A stretch of 64,000 nt of DNA, taken from Inediibacterium massiliense. GTDB lineage: Bacteria > Bacillota > Clostridia > Peptostreptococcales > Thermotaleaceae. Where the stretch lies: NCBI RefSeq assembly GCF_001282725.1, contig NZ_LN876585.1:126221-190220 (forward strand), read 5' to 3'. Positions 10,901-21,100 of the stretch are shown one piece after another. A program made the position numbers and the translations under genes. The notes beneath the pieces were generated by a model. It saw only the letters and a list, made by a program, of their open reading frames with translations. It was not told the DNA's origin and searched no databases. Each line of letters starts with the position of its first letter. Position 1 is the first letter of the stretch.

Positions 10901-11049
10901 CCAAAGGATTGGTTCCGAATGAAAAACATACAGTACAAACAAGCTTTGTGATCCCTAAGGATGGAGAATATGAAATCAAAGCAATGATATGGAATGATTG
11001 GTTAAAAGGAAGAGCTTTAGTAGAGGCTATAGTAAAAGAAATAAAATAA
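7918..11049 (+). CDS. secreted beta-propeller + alpha/alpha-toroid protein
   Basis: The protein has 1043 residues and starts at ATG 7918 after AAGGAGG; a signal peptide ends near FSFAQ (about 28). A PQQ-type propeller (about 30-395, e.g. IDKNTGKKQWDAPI) is followed by two Big2 domains (about 400-565). An alpha/alpha-toroid of the prenyltransferase/squalene-cyclase fold comes next (about 570-850; GWAFGGGSVADPDMTGMALYAL), then another Big2 (about 860-940) and a CARDB-like domain (about 943-1043). The toroid resembles the large domain of transcobalamin/intrinsic factor. It lacks the DxDD acid motif of squalene-hopene cyclases and is exported, so it is not a terpene cyclase. It is the only protein here that joins propeller and toroid. 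Confidence 0.82.
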   Translation: MRKTVKKLLIYTMILCMIVGVYTPFSFAQENEGITFEWERTFHTGYFDDLRYDEIPSIHKDGSVYVNVTSGYLFSVAPDRTMDWKINLFQRGEADKIGGVSPVFDEKGNAYIASGDKKVYCISKNGNIIWTYLMKDEVAIGTSTVLKGDTIYAVTLGGTLYAIDKNTGKKQWDAPIKQNWSCNTPVVASDGTIFVGSTKKINAIHKDGSLKWHIRLDDETIYHGSWSGTNEKRMAVGEDDNLYVITFKGNNHYKLHKFSGENGKDLWNIDIYKGASAPAVYKDTVYYKTQDNVLHAVDTKSGKEKWIYTAEGEEYEIGRGDTRPPAIGVEGTIYVPMGKNIYAINPDGTKKAQSKGGEYFIHTLSKPGLNGEIYGGGEEGRLLKFVDHTIEQIPKDIHIKDDDFAMIKGGEYILSIDLKDTYNRPMSLNHLEYESNNEEVIKVENGKVEALKEGKATIKVFDADHDLSDAVNIEVLKDSSQVKIEVSPKNAKVIEGRNIFLIASINTKSGMKIKGEKLEWISRTLPIVNVDEGRVEAIQPGEGIIRVRLKNYPQLTEEAKITVKNVEVQKATDRDIKNAIIKTIGYYNRKETYDDWEMFAINAAGTQNEQMKRSLQELENKIKEKGVGSFMTDYERTTIAILSGGGDPTNLGGINLIDKIVNWPNLSQGINAPIWGLIALDAANGEIPAGSIHTRDSLIDYILTHMSGEGWAFGGGSVADPDMTGMALYALAPYKERPDVKLAGQRAIKWLSENQLETGEFGSWGTECSESISQVIMGLTAWGIDPQSPEFTKKKGNAVTALLNYQVENGMFKHTDIADPNFGTPQGLQALAALNEYMEKGYSTIFYKIDTAKEANVEVESIEIAPKSIEIENGKSIYLTVKNQDGAYISKDQILWSVSDPSIAEVEDGKLITKKEGTVNVKAVFKDQKEINAIAEVVVVKQDFEVDQIDVQKNEDKAIFSFDIKNISDKRKEAVCIIGLYDKNTQKIIYQSFVSKGLVPNEKHTVQTSFVIPKDGEYEIKAMIWNDWLKGRALVEAIVKEIK

Positions 11050-11050
11050 A

Positions 11051-11080
11051 GATAAGGTGAGAATTTTTTCTCGCCTTATC
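11051..11080 (+). other. intercistronic stem-loop
   Basis: An 11-bp stem, GATAAGGTGAG / CTCGCCTTATC, with an AT-rich loop lies between two genes of the same operon. No T-run follows, so it may be a processing or stability hairpin. Confidence 0.6.
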
Positions 11081-11099
11081 CAAATAGAGGAGGGATCTA

Positions 11100-14000
11100 A
11101 TGAATTCATTTCGAAAAAATACCTTGGCTTTTTTTATGATTTTTATGATGATTTTTTCATGTATACCTATTTCTCATGCTCAAGACAATATGACAAGTAG
11201 TATTACACATGAAGGAAATCAAGTAATGATTACAGGAAATACTACTCCTGATACAATTGTGACATTATTAGTTCTTCGAGTAGAAGATCAAAGTAAAAGC
11301 TATTCTAATGAAACAAAATCTAATGATCAAGGAGCTTATGAATTTTCTTTCCCACTTAAGGGAGGAGAATATGAAGTTATTGTAACAAGCAATGGAATTC
11401 ATAAACAAGAAAAATTACAAATTTTAGATGAAAACACAGCAGTAGCAACGGTTCGGGTAGAGGGAGCTACAAAGACATTGCTTCCTTTAACAGAAGTCAT
11501 CATATATGAAGGAGAAACGACTCTTTTAGATGCTGTCAAAAAAGGTTTGGAAAAACAAAATGTAGATTATAAAATGGATGGAGATATGATCCATAGCATA
11601 AGTGGAGAAGTAGGATGGCAATGGATGCTCAATGGAAAAGGTGGTATGGCTATTCCAAGTACAAAGCTTCATGCAGGAGATCAAATAATATTAGTAGATG
11701 ATGAAATATGGGATCCAGTCATCACAAAGCTTAAGCTTAGTAAAGAAGAAGTCAATTCAGGTGAAGAATTTACAGTATATTTAAAAATAGATACAAATGG
11801 AGAAGTACCTGTTTCAAATCAGCCTATTGTCTATGGAGGAGTAGAAAAGAAAACAGATAAAGAAGGAAAAGCAATCTTTACAGGATCCACTACAGGAAAG
11901 GTAGAAGCACCTCTAAAAGGAAAATGGATTCGTCCAGTTCCACTAACAGTTCAAGTTCATTCGTCATCTAGCAATAAGCCAGGACAAGATGATAAATCTA
12001 TCAAAGTAGATATGAGAATTGAAGGATACAAAGGAACTATATTTGATGACAAAATAAGCTTTAAATTAAAAGACTACAGAGGAAGCGATGGAAAATACAG
12101 AATCACAGATCCAAAAGGAGAAGAGCATGTATTTGATAGGCCAACAGTATTTTTAGCAACAGTTGTGGCATGGAATCAAGCAGGTATTAGTGATAATATT
12201 GTCAATTCCAAGGACAAAGGGTATTACATTGCAAGAATGGCAGGAGAGCAAGAATTTGATTTTAAAGATGAGCATCCAACCTGCGGATGGATGATTCGAG
12301 TCAATGATGTAGTTATCCCTAAAGGTTCAGGAGCATGGGAAATCAAAGATAAGGACAAGGTAGAGTGGTATTATACATCTATTGATCCAGGAGTATGTTT
12401 TGGATATATAGATGTAAGTCCTACAAACTTAAAAACAGGAGAAAAATTATATGTAAAGGTCAATGGAAAAATAAATAATTTTGGAGGAGCAGGAAGCAGT
12501 CAACCGATAGAAGGAGCAATTGTCTATGTAGGAAATGAAACTTATACTACAGATAAAGAAGGAAAAGCAGAAATTACTATGAATACAGCAGGTACCTTTG
12601 ATGTATATGCTATTAAATTAGATAAAAATTCAAAGCATGGACAATATTATTTCCCACTTGTATCTAGAACAGAAAAAGTAAAGGTAACTGTTACAGGAAA
12701 AAATATTTCAGGAGGGGGAACTATTTCTAATCCAGATTATCAAAAAGAATATGATATCATTAATAATCCGAATACAAATGAAAAGGATACAGTAAAAGCT
12801 ACAAAGGATGCAATAGATAAATTCAGTAAAAAGGCTGACAAGGTTCAGAATGAAAAAGATGCACAAAATATGATAAAAGACGGAAAAGATATAGGAAAAA
12901 TAATAGAAAAAGCAATAGAAAAAGTAAAAACGGAAGAAGGAGCAAAGGATGTATTCAAAGAAAATATCAAGGTAGTGAATGGATTAGCAAAATCAGGAGA
13001 AAAATTATCTAAAGAAAATGATAAAAAAGAATTAAGTCAAGTGGTAGCACAAAATATGAATCATACAATTAAGCTTGTTTCTGTTATTAATGATTCAAAA
13101 GAAGTAATCAAACTAGCAGGAGAGTGCATGGATGCAAGTGGAAAAGTCATCAAGGCTATTGGAAAAGAAAATAGCAAAGAGGTTATAGAAAAAACCATAA
13201 AACTTGCACAAAATACAGTAGAAAAGGTAAGTATGAAAAAGGTTACAAAAGAAAGAATAACAGTAGAAAAAGAGAAGGCAGTTGTCAAAGTAGAGGAAGC
13301 TATGATTCAAGAAGCTTCAAAAAACACAGCAAGTACTGTAAAAATCATAAATGAAAAATTAAAATCAAATGGGATAGAAGGTATTTCACTTGAAAACAAA
13401 GTCATCATACAAATACCAAAAGTAGAACAAAAAGAAGTAGAAGCAGTACTTTCAGCAAATATAATGAAAATAGTAAAAGAAAATAAAGTAGAAAAAGTAT
13501 CTATTCAAACAGAAAATGCAGTATTTAATGTAACACCAAATACTTTAGTTCAAAAAGAAATAGCTTTAAGTGCAAAAACAATAGATCGAAATGATTTAAC
13601 AGCACTTGAAAAAAATAAAGTACCAAAAGGATGTGTAGTAGTAGATTTAAATGCAAAGGTAGAAGGAGAAAAAATAAATCAATTTAATGAACCTATGAAA
13701 GTATCACTTCCATATAATGGAGAAGTCAAAACTGGAGAAACAGTACAAGTATTCTACCTAAAAGATAATGGTACCATAGAAAATATGGGTGGAATATATG
13801 ATCCTAATACCAAAATGGTAACTTTTGAAGCAACTCATTTTAGTAAATATTTTGCTCAGAAAGTAGGAAAAGAAGAAGCAAAAGTAACTTTTAGTGATTT
13901 AAATGGTTATGAATGGGCAACAAAAGCTATAGAAGAAATGGCTAATAAAGGAATTATCAGTGGAAGAAGTGAAGATGTATTTGACCCTGGTGCATCTATC

Positions 14001-14432
14001 ACAAGAGCAGAATTTGCAACCCTAATTACAAAAATGCTTGGATTAAACATAGAAAATATAAATGTAGGCTTTACAGATGTAGAGGATATGGCTTGGTATA
14101 CTCCATACATTAAAACTGCATACAAAAATGGACTCGTAAGTGGAAGAAGCGAAACTATATTTGATCCAAATGGAAAAATTACAAGAGAAGAAATGGCAAC
14201 CATCATTGGAAAGGTACTCACACAAAAAGGAAAAGAAAAAGCAAATACAAACGAATTAGAAAGATTTAGTGACAAAACAAATATAGCTTCTTGGGCAAAT
14301 GAAAATGTAGCATTATGTGTAAAAGAAGCTATTATCAGTGGAATGCCAGATGGTACTTTTATGCCAAAAGAAAATGCAAATAGAGCGCAAGCTGCCATGA
14401 TGCTTTATAATCTATACAAATCTATACAATAA
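11100..14432 (+). CDS. SLH-anchored protein with two DUF4430 domains
   Basis: The protein has 1110 residues and starts after GAGGAGGG. A signal peptide (ends near SHAQD, about 26) leads to a small beta domain. A first DUF4430-like domain (about 114-203, VGWQWMLNGKGG) is followed by an Ig-like carboxypeptidase-regulatory-type domain. A second, longer DUF4430-like domain (about 300-433, CGWMIRVNDVVIPKGSG, VEWYYTS) carries an insertion in its first half. Another beta domain, a long Lys/Glu-rich helical segment (about 547-757), a beta region ending in HFSKYFAQKV and three SLH repeats (about 928-1110) complete it. It closes the riboswitch 1 operon and is its only wall-anchored product, so it may tether the propeller and CARDB proteins encoded before it (inference). 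Confidence 0.87.
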   Translation: MNSFRKNTLAFFMIFMMIFSCIPISHAQDNMTSSITHEGNQVMITGNTTPDTIVTLLVLRVEDQSKSYSNETKSNDQGAYEFSFPLKGGEYEVIVTSNGIHKQEKLQILDENTAVATVRVEGATKTLLPLTEVIIYEGETTLLDAVKKGLEKQNVDYKMDGDMIHSISGEVGWQWMLNGKGGMAIPSTKLHAGDQIILVDDEIWDPVITKLKLSKEEVNSGEEFTVYLKIDTNGEVPVSNQPIVYGGVEKKTDKEGKAIFTGSTTGKVEAPLKGKWIRPVPLTVQVHSSSSNKPGQDDKSIKVDMRIEGYKGTIFDDKISFKLKDYRGSDGKYRITDPKGEEHVFDRPTVFLATVVAWNQAGISDNIVNSKDKGYYIARMAGEQEFDFKDEHPTCGWMIRVNDVVIPKGSGAWEIKDKDKVEWYYTSIDPGVCFGYIDVSPTNLKTGEKLYVKVNGKINNFGGAGSSQPIEGAIVYVGNETYTTDKEGKAEITMNTAGTFDVYAIKLDKNSKHGQYYFPLVSRTEKVKVTVTGKNISGGGTISNPDYQKEYDIINNPNTNEKDTVKATKDAIDKFSKKADKVQNEKDAQNMIKDGKDIGKIIEKAIEKVKTEEGAKDVFKENIKVVNGLAKSGEKLSKENDKKELSQVVAQNMNHTIKLVSVINDSKEVIKLAGECMDASGKVIKAIGKENSKEVIEKTIKLAQNTVEKVSMKKVTKERITVEKEKAVVKVEEAMIQEASKNTASTVKIINEKLKSNGIEGISLENKVIIQIPKVEQKEVEAVLSANIMKIVKENKVEKVSIQTENAVFNVTPNTLVQKEIALSAKTIDRNDLTALEKNKVPKGCVVVDLNAKVEGEKINQFNEPMKVSLPYNGEVKTGETVQVFYLKDNGTIENMGGIYDPNTKMVTFEATHFSKYFAQKVGKEEAKVTFSDLNGYEWATKAIEEMANKGIISGRSEDVFDPGASITRAEFATLITKMLGLNIENINVGFTDVEDMAWYTPYIKTAYKNGLVSGRSETIFDPNGKITREEMATIIGKVLTQKGKEKANTNELERFSDKTNIASWANENVALCVKEAIISGMPDGTFMPKENANRAQAAMMLYNLYKSIQ

Positions 14433-14434
14433 TG

Positions 14435-14463
14435 AAAAAAGCTAGCTTAGGCTAGCTTTTTTC
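14435..14463 (+). terminator. intrinsic terminator after SLH gene
   Basis: The stem AAAAAAGCTAGC / GCTAGCTTTTTT with loop TTAG belongs to the GCTAGC family of the locus. Confidence 0.9.
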
Positions 14464-14562
14464 TATTGAGAAATTTAAAGAAAAATAGGATACATTTCTA
14501 GTGAAGAAAAATAAAGGTCGAAAAATGTCGAGAAAATTTTGAGAAAAATGTAATATATTGTA

Positions 14563-14591
14563 TTGAAAAAAAATGGGATATAAGATACAAT
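14563..14591 (+). promoter_or_regulatory. promoter of riboswitch 2 transcript
   Basis: TTGAAA (14563-14568), a 17-bp spacer and TACAAT (14586-14591) lie about 40 bases before riboswitch 2. GGTCGAA (14516-14522) and TGTCGAG (14526-14532), both close to the Spo0A box TGTCGAA, lie just upstream. Confidence 0.65.
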
Positions 14592-14626
14592 CTATCATGG
14601 TAAGAGAGTATTTAAATTAAATATTT

Positions 14627-14788
14627 TTTTAGGTTCTTTGATGTAAATATCAAGGATGAAAAGGGAATTAGGTGAAAATCCTAAGCGGTCCGGCCACTGT
14701 AAGTGGGGAACAATCCTTTAGTATACCACTGGGAAACTGGGAAGGTGAAGGAAAGTATTGATCCACAAGTCAGGAGACCTGCCTAAGA
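14627..14788 (+). promoter_or_regulatory. cobalamin riboswitch 2
   Basis: The core is very close to riboswitch 1 (CGGTCCGGCCACTGTAAGTG, GGGAAGG, AAGTCAGGAGACCTGCC). P1 is formed by TTAGGT (14629-14634) and GCCTAA (14781-14786). A terminator at 14876-14913 forms the expression platform for the giant gene downstream. Confidence 0.95.
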
Positions 14789-14875
14789 AATGAGGCATTA
14801 ACCTTCCGAGGAAAGGTGGTATGTAAAGGTAAAATAAGAGTATGTAGATATACATGCATCATGCTTATGTATAAA

Positions 14876-14913
14876 AAACCTTGACTTTCATTAGGAAGTC
14901 AAGGTTTTTTTAT
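14876..14913 (+). terminator. riboswitch 2 expression-platform terminator
   Basis: The stem ACCTTGACTT / AAGTCAAGGT is followed by a run of T. It lies about 90 bases after the B12 box. Confidence 0.85.
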
Positions 14914-15149
14914 AATATATAGGAAATTATAAATGTTCTTTTGGTTTCTTCTTTAAACTCACCCTTTTTTCACCCTTTAGTAGACAAATTTTCGACAAGT
15001 TTGTTATATGAACAGGTACCATAATTATAAAAAGAACATTTATATAAAAGTCCTAACAATATTAAAGTTGGGACTTTCCTATTGATTTTATTTATGCTTA
15101 TGAAAGGAGAAAAATGATTTAAAAAATTATAATAAAAAGGAGGAAGGTC
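14914..15149 (+). promoter_or_regulatory. long extra leader between riboswitch 2 terminator and giant gene
   Basis: About 236 bases without a gene. They hold a 14-bp perfect inverted repeat (ATAAATGTTCTTTT 14929-14942; AAAAGAACATTTAT 15030-15043), a TTCGACA site (14991-14997, reverse complement of the Spo0A box TGTCGAA), and an 11-bp hairpin (15047-15077, AAAGTCCTAAC / GTTGGGACTTT). The ribosome binding site AAGGAGGAAGG lies just before the start. The other riboswitch modules have much shorter leaders. No clear second promoter could be assigned. Confidence 0.5.
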
Positions 15150-18100
15150 ATGAGAAAATCTATTAGTATACTGTTAGTAGTGGCAATGCTTTTTTCATAT
15201 ATGCCAGGTCTAGATAATCTGATGTATGTTTATGGAGAAGAAACAGTTGCAGATTCTGTATATGAAAAAGAAAAAACTACAGTAGAAAATGTATATGAAA
15301 AAGAAACTGACACAGAGAATATTGATCAAAAAGAAGTAGAAGAGGTGATAAAAAAAGTTGAAATACAGCCTCTTATGGAAGAAAAAGTAGAAGTAGATTA
15401 TCAAAGTGTAATAGATGATGGACTGGAAAAATTAAAAGATTATTACAAAGACAATTCTATAGATTATATACCAGCTATGGCATATCATCATTCAAGTAAT
15501 AATCTAGATCAAGATATGAAAATCATAGAAAAAAAAATAAGAACATATTCATTAGACGAAAAAAATGTTTACAATAATTACAAAGGAATTATGGAAGCTA
15601 TCGCATGTGGACAAGATCCAAGAAACTTTGAATGTGATGGAAAAGCTCTCAATTATGTAGATACGTTAATAAAAATGCAAAAAGATTCCGGAGAATTTGA
15701 TGAAGAGATTGTTCACCATATATATTGTATGTTAGCTCTTGATATGGCTTGTGGGGAATATAATGTAGAAAAAGCAGTAGAGATATTAAAAAGTAAATTT
15801 ATCGTAGAAGGAGATCAAGCTTATATAAAGGGAAAGTGGAGTGCTGATTTAAAACAGACTGTCTTAGCCATGATTGCTTTATCTAATCATAAAGATCATG
15901 CAGGTGTTTCTGATTTATTAAAGGGATGTATCAATTACATAAAATCAGATCAAAATGATTCTGGAGGATTTGGAAAATATTCAACGGATCCAGAAACATT
16001 AGGAAAAGTTATACAAGGATTAATTGCAGTAGGAGAGAATCCTTTAGCAGGAGATTATGTAAAAAAGAATGGAAACATGCTGCATCGTTTAATGGAATAT
16101 CAGAGAGACGATGGAACTTATATGAAAGATAAAGCGTTTAAAGGCTATGATAAAAACTCAACAGAAGCAGCTTTTGCAGCTTTAGCAGATTTAAATAAAA
16201 AGAAATCTATGTATCATACTTTAAAAATAGAATTAGGAGATACACCATCTCAAATTGAAATTAAAGCAGATAAAACTGAAATCATCAAAGGAAAGAGTAC
16301 AAAACTTCAAGCCAAGGTTTTAGATGATAAAAATAGATTGGTAACAGGACAACAAATAAAATGGATAAGCTCGGATGAAAACATTGCAACAGTTGAAAAT
16401 GGAGTGGTTACAGCAAAAGAAAAAGGAAAAGTAACTATTACAGCAGAGCTTGAAGGAAATTCTGCAGTTCAAAAAAATATTGAGATAGTCGTACAAGATA
16501 GAAATCCTTCTAGCATTAAAATATATTTAGAAAATAAAGAAGTGACAGATAAAGTTACAATTAAAAAAGATGAAATCATTCAATTGAGTGCAAAAATATT
16601 TGATCAAGATCATGAAGAGATGAAAGAAAAGAAAGTTACATGGAGTATGGCAGAAGGAAATACTCATGCATCTATAGATCAAGAAGGGAAAGTGACTGGA
16701 CTTTCAAAGGGAAATGCAGTCATAAATGCTGCTTATGAATCTATAAAAGCCAGTGCAAATATAGATGTAATACTTATGACAGATGTCGTAAAAGATGTAT
16801 TAGATGAAGTTCAAGCTATTTATAAAGATAAGGAAAAATATACTTATTTAGAAGCTTTATCATTAAGTTACATGGGTGTAGATCAAAAGACTATAAAAGA
16901 AAAATTAGAAATAATAGATAAACCTTCATATAGTACAGAGGAACAAGATTATGCAAAAAATATTATCGCATTAATTTCAGTAGGATTAGATCCTAGAGAT
17001 TACAATGGTAAAAATTATGTAGATGAATTGGCAAAATCTCAAAAGGACTCTGGATATTTTAGTATTGGAAATAATTCTAGACGTACTGAAAATATTGTAT
17101 TACCAATGATTGCTTTGGATATGGCAGATGCGAAATATAATGTGAATCAGTGTATAAATATTTTAAAAACAAGTGCTAAATCTTCTAAAGATACAAAATA
17201 TTTAGAAACTGCAGGAAGTTATAGTGAAATAGAAATTACATCTTTAGCAATGATTGCAATGTCTAAGCATAAAGATGTAGCTGGTGATTTATTCAATCAA
17301 TGTAGAGGATATTTAAAAGAAAAGCAAAATGATAATGCAGAATTCGAAGCAAAAAGTGGATCTGGGTATAATACATCATATGAAGGAAATTGTAAGGCTA
17401 CAGCTTCTGTAATACAAGCATTGATTGCTAGTGGAGAAAATCCATTAAAAGGAGATTGGGTAAAAAATAATAAAACAATCTTTGATGCACTTATTTCATT
17501 TAAAAAAGAAAATAAATTTAAGGAAACTCAATCTACTTATGGTACAAAGGATGAAGCAACTGCATGTGCATTTGCAGCATTAATAGACTTGTATAAAAAC
17601 AAATCCATGTATCATTCAATGAAAATAGAAATAGGAACTGTACCACACAAGATTGAGATTTTAGGAGATCAATATTTTGTAAAAGAAGGACAAACTTTAA
17701 AGCTTAGATCAAAAGTAACAGATATAGATGGAAAATTAGTACCAGAACAAATTATAGAATGGACAAGCTCTGATCCTACAATAGCTATAATAGATGAAAA
17801 AGGACTTGTGACAGGAAAAGATATCAGTCAAGATCAAAAAATTATTATTAAAGCAAAAATAAAAGATCAATCAATAGAAATAACAAAAGAGATTATTGTC
17901 AAGGCTAGAATTCCTTATGAAATAAAAGTTGATTTACCTAAAAATCAAAAGGATAATAATCTTAAAGAAGGAAAAGAACTGGTATTATTTAAAAAAGTTC
18001 TAGAAAAAGATGGGGAAGGATTAAATGAAGATGTAATATGGAGTAGTTCAGATGAAAATATAGCTGTAGTAGATGAAAAAGGATTGGTTACAGCAAAAGA

Positions 18101-21100
18101 AGTACAAAAGGATACAAAAGTAACTATCACCGTTACGTCAAAGAGTAAAAATGATGTAGCAGGAAGTATTGAATTAAATATTATTGCAATAATACCAGAA
18201 AAGATTGAAATTCTTTTTGAGGATCAAGAAATAGATGAAAAAACAATAGAATCAGGATATAAGCTAAAGCTTGATGTAAAAGCTTACGAAAAAGATAAGT
18301 CACTCATTGAAAATGCAGAAATAGAGTGGACAAGCTCTGATCAAAATGTAGCAACTATAGAAAATGGAATGATTACAGCAAAAGATATAAAAGAAGAAAA
18401 AACTATTCAAATTACAGCAAAAGTAAAAGGATTTGAAGCAGAAAAGAAACTAAATTTAAAAGTGATTCCAACTCAAACCAATAAGCAAAAATCACAAAGA
18501 GCAATAGATGATATTAAAAAGTATTATGAAAAAAATACAAAATATGGTTATCTAGAAGCTATGGCATTAAATCGAGCAGGAGTAACTCAAGATAAAATAA
18601 AAAATACATTAAATGTTCCAAAATTAACATTTACAAAAGGTAAATGGAGTGATACTGAAGCAGGAGATTATGCTAAAGCGATTATGTCTATGATTGCAGC
18701 AGGGATAGATCCGAGAGATTATGAAGGTAAGGACTGTGTAAAATATCTAGCAGATTCTCAGGTAGAACAAGGATATTTTGATGCAAAGGGTTATTCTTAT
18801 TCTAATGATAAAGAAGCAGATCATATAGCATATTCCATGATTGCACTAGATATGGCAGGTGCAGAATATAATATAGATAAGGCTTTAGAAGCTTTAAAGG
18901 ATCAATTTACAGTAATGAAAGATCAAGCTTATGTAAAAAAAGGAAGTGCCCAAGCTAAATTAGAAAAAACATCTATTGCTTTAATTGCTTTTTCTAATCA
19001 TACAGATAAAGAAGGAATCCATGATTTAGTAAATAAAATCAAAGCATATATGAAAGAACAATACAATGCATGGAATGACAAAACAAGTAGTAAAGATATG
19101 GCAAATACCCTACAAGCATTTATTGCAATAGGGGAAGATCCATTATCAGAAGATTATATAAAGATAGATCAATATAAAAATAAAGTGACCATGTTAGATA
19201 TGCTTTTAAATCTAAAGACAGAGGATGGATTTAAAAATAATAAAACATCTACTTATATAAATGAAGAAACTACAGCTTTAGCGTTTGCAGCTATTACAGA
19301 TGTGTACAAAGGAAAATCTATGTACAAAGAATTAAAAATCAAAATAGGAGATCCTAAAAAAGTAGAAATTCAATCAGAAAATGATCAAAAAGAGCTAAAG
19401 GTAGGAAAACAATTAAAATTATCAGCAAAAGCATTAGATAAAGATGGTAAATTTGTGCCTTCTCAAACATTTACATGGTCTATAAGTGATCCAGCTATTG
19501 CAACCATAGATGCAAATACAGGAGAAGTTACAGCTATAGGTTCAGGAACAGTAGTCATTACGGCTATGGTGAAGGATTTTGAAAATATTAAAAATACTTT
19601 TGAATTAAAGATTGTCAATGTAATTCCTAACAAAATAGAAGTATCTGTAGATCAAGATATTAAAGAAATAAAAGCAGGTAAAAAGATAAAAATTAATGCA
19701 AACGTATATGATGCAGATAATGATTTTATTGAAAATTATCCTGTAGAATGGACTGTTACTCCTAATGATGTAGGAAGTGTGGATTCATATGGTATTGTAA
19801 CAGCTCTAAAAGAAGGTATAATCAAAATTACAGGAACTGTAAAAAAAGCAGATGGAAAAGAAATTCAAGGTGAAGTAAGTTTAACAATTGTTCAAGGAAA
19901 GACAAATGAAGAAAAAATTAATGAAGCTATTCATGATGTAAAAGAATATTTTAACAAGCAAGATTCATATGATTTTATGACATCTTTAGGACTTAGATTT
20001 ACAGATGTGAATCTAAGTGATATTAGTAAAAAGAAGAATCTTACTACATCTAAAAGTCTTGGAAATTATGCAAAAAATGTTATCAATATTGTTTCAACCA
20101 ATGAAGATCCTAAAAATTATAAAGGTAAAAATTATATAGATTTAATTTTAAATAATACATCTAAGTTTTATGATGATTCTAATGCTGGATTCATAGCAAA
20201 AGCAATCATTGCCCTTGATATGGCAGGAGAAAGCTATGAAGAAAAAGAAGCTATAACTGCTTTAATCCAAAAGCTTACAAAAGATAATGATCAATACTAT
20301 ATTCAATCAACATATTCTTCGGTAGAGGATACAGCTTGTGCATTGATTGCCCTTTCTAATCACAGAGGAAAATCAGGTGCCCAAGAAGCTATAGAAGGAA
20401 TGAAAAAATACTTAAAAGAAAAACAAGATGAAAATGGATTTATTGAAGATACATCTAATACTGCCATTGTGATTCAAGCTATAATAGCAATAGGTGAAAA
20501 TCCACTTTCGGATGAATGGACAAAAATTGATGCATACGGAAATAAAATCACTCTATTAGATGCTATTTTATTGTGTAGAGATGGTGGTCAATTTAAATTA
20601 AAACCTTCAGCAAGTATGAGCTCAAAATTAGTTACATCTTATGCCCTTGCAGCTTTAGCAGACTTAAATAAAAATAAATCTATGTATCATGAGTTAAAAT
20701 ATGTACCAGCAGGAAAAGCAAAAAGTATTAAAATTAACTCAGAGAATTTAAACCTTATGGTAGGAGAAGAAAAATACATAGAGGCACAAGCATTTGATGA
20801 AAAAAATGTAGTAGTAAAAAATGCACAAATAAATTGGGAGAGTTTAACTCCTACCATCGTAGAAGTAAAGGATGGAAAAATCAAGGCATTACAAGTTGGA
20901 GAAGGAAAAGTAAAAGTAACATTAAAAGAAAACAAAGATGCATTTGATGAAATCACAGTAAATGTTAGTGAGAATCAAGATCTAAGCTTACAAGTGAAAG
21001 AAGCTATAAATAAGCTTGTAACTTTTTATGATCAACATGGCTCTTATGATTATATGGCAGCTTTAGCTTCCAAACATATAGGAGAAGGATTTAAGGTAAA

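Noticed and set aside
3931-11049. PQQ-dependent dehydrogenase activity for the propeller proteins
   Set aside because: Only the repeat pattern of the blades is present; no cofactor or catalytic motif was recognised and blades are interrupted by Ig domains.
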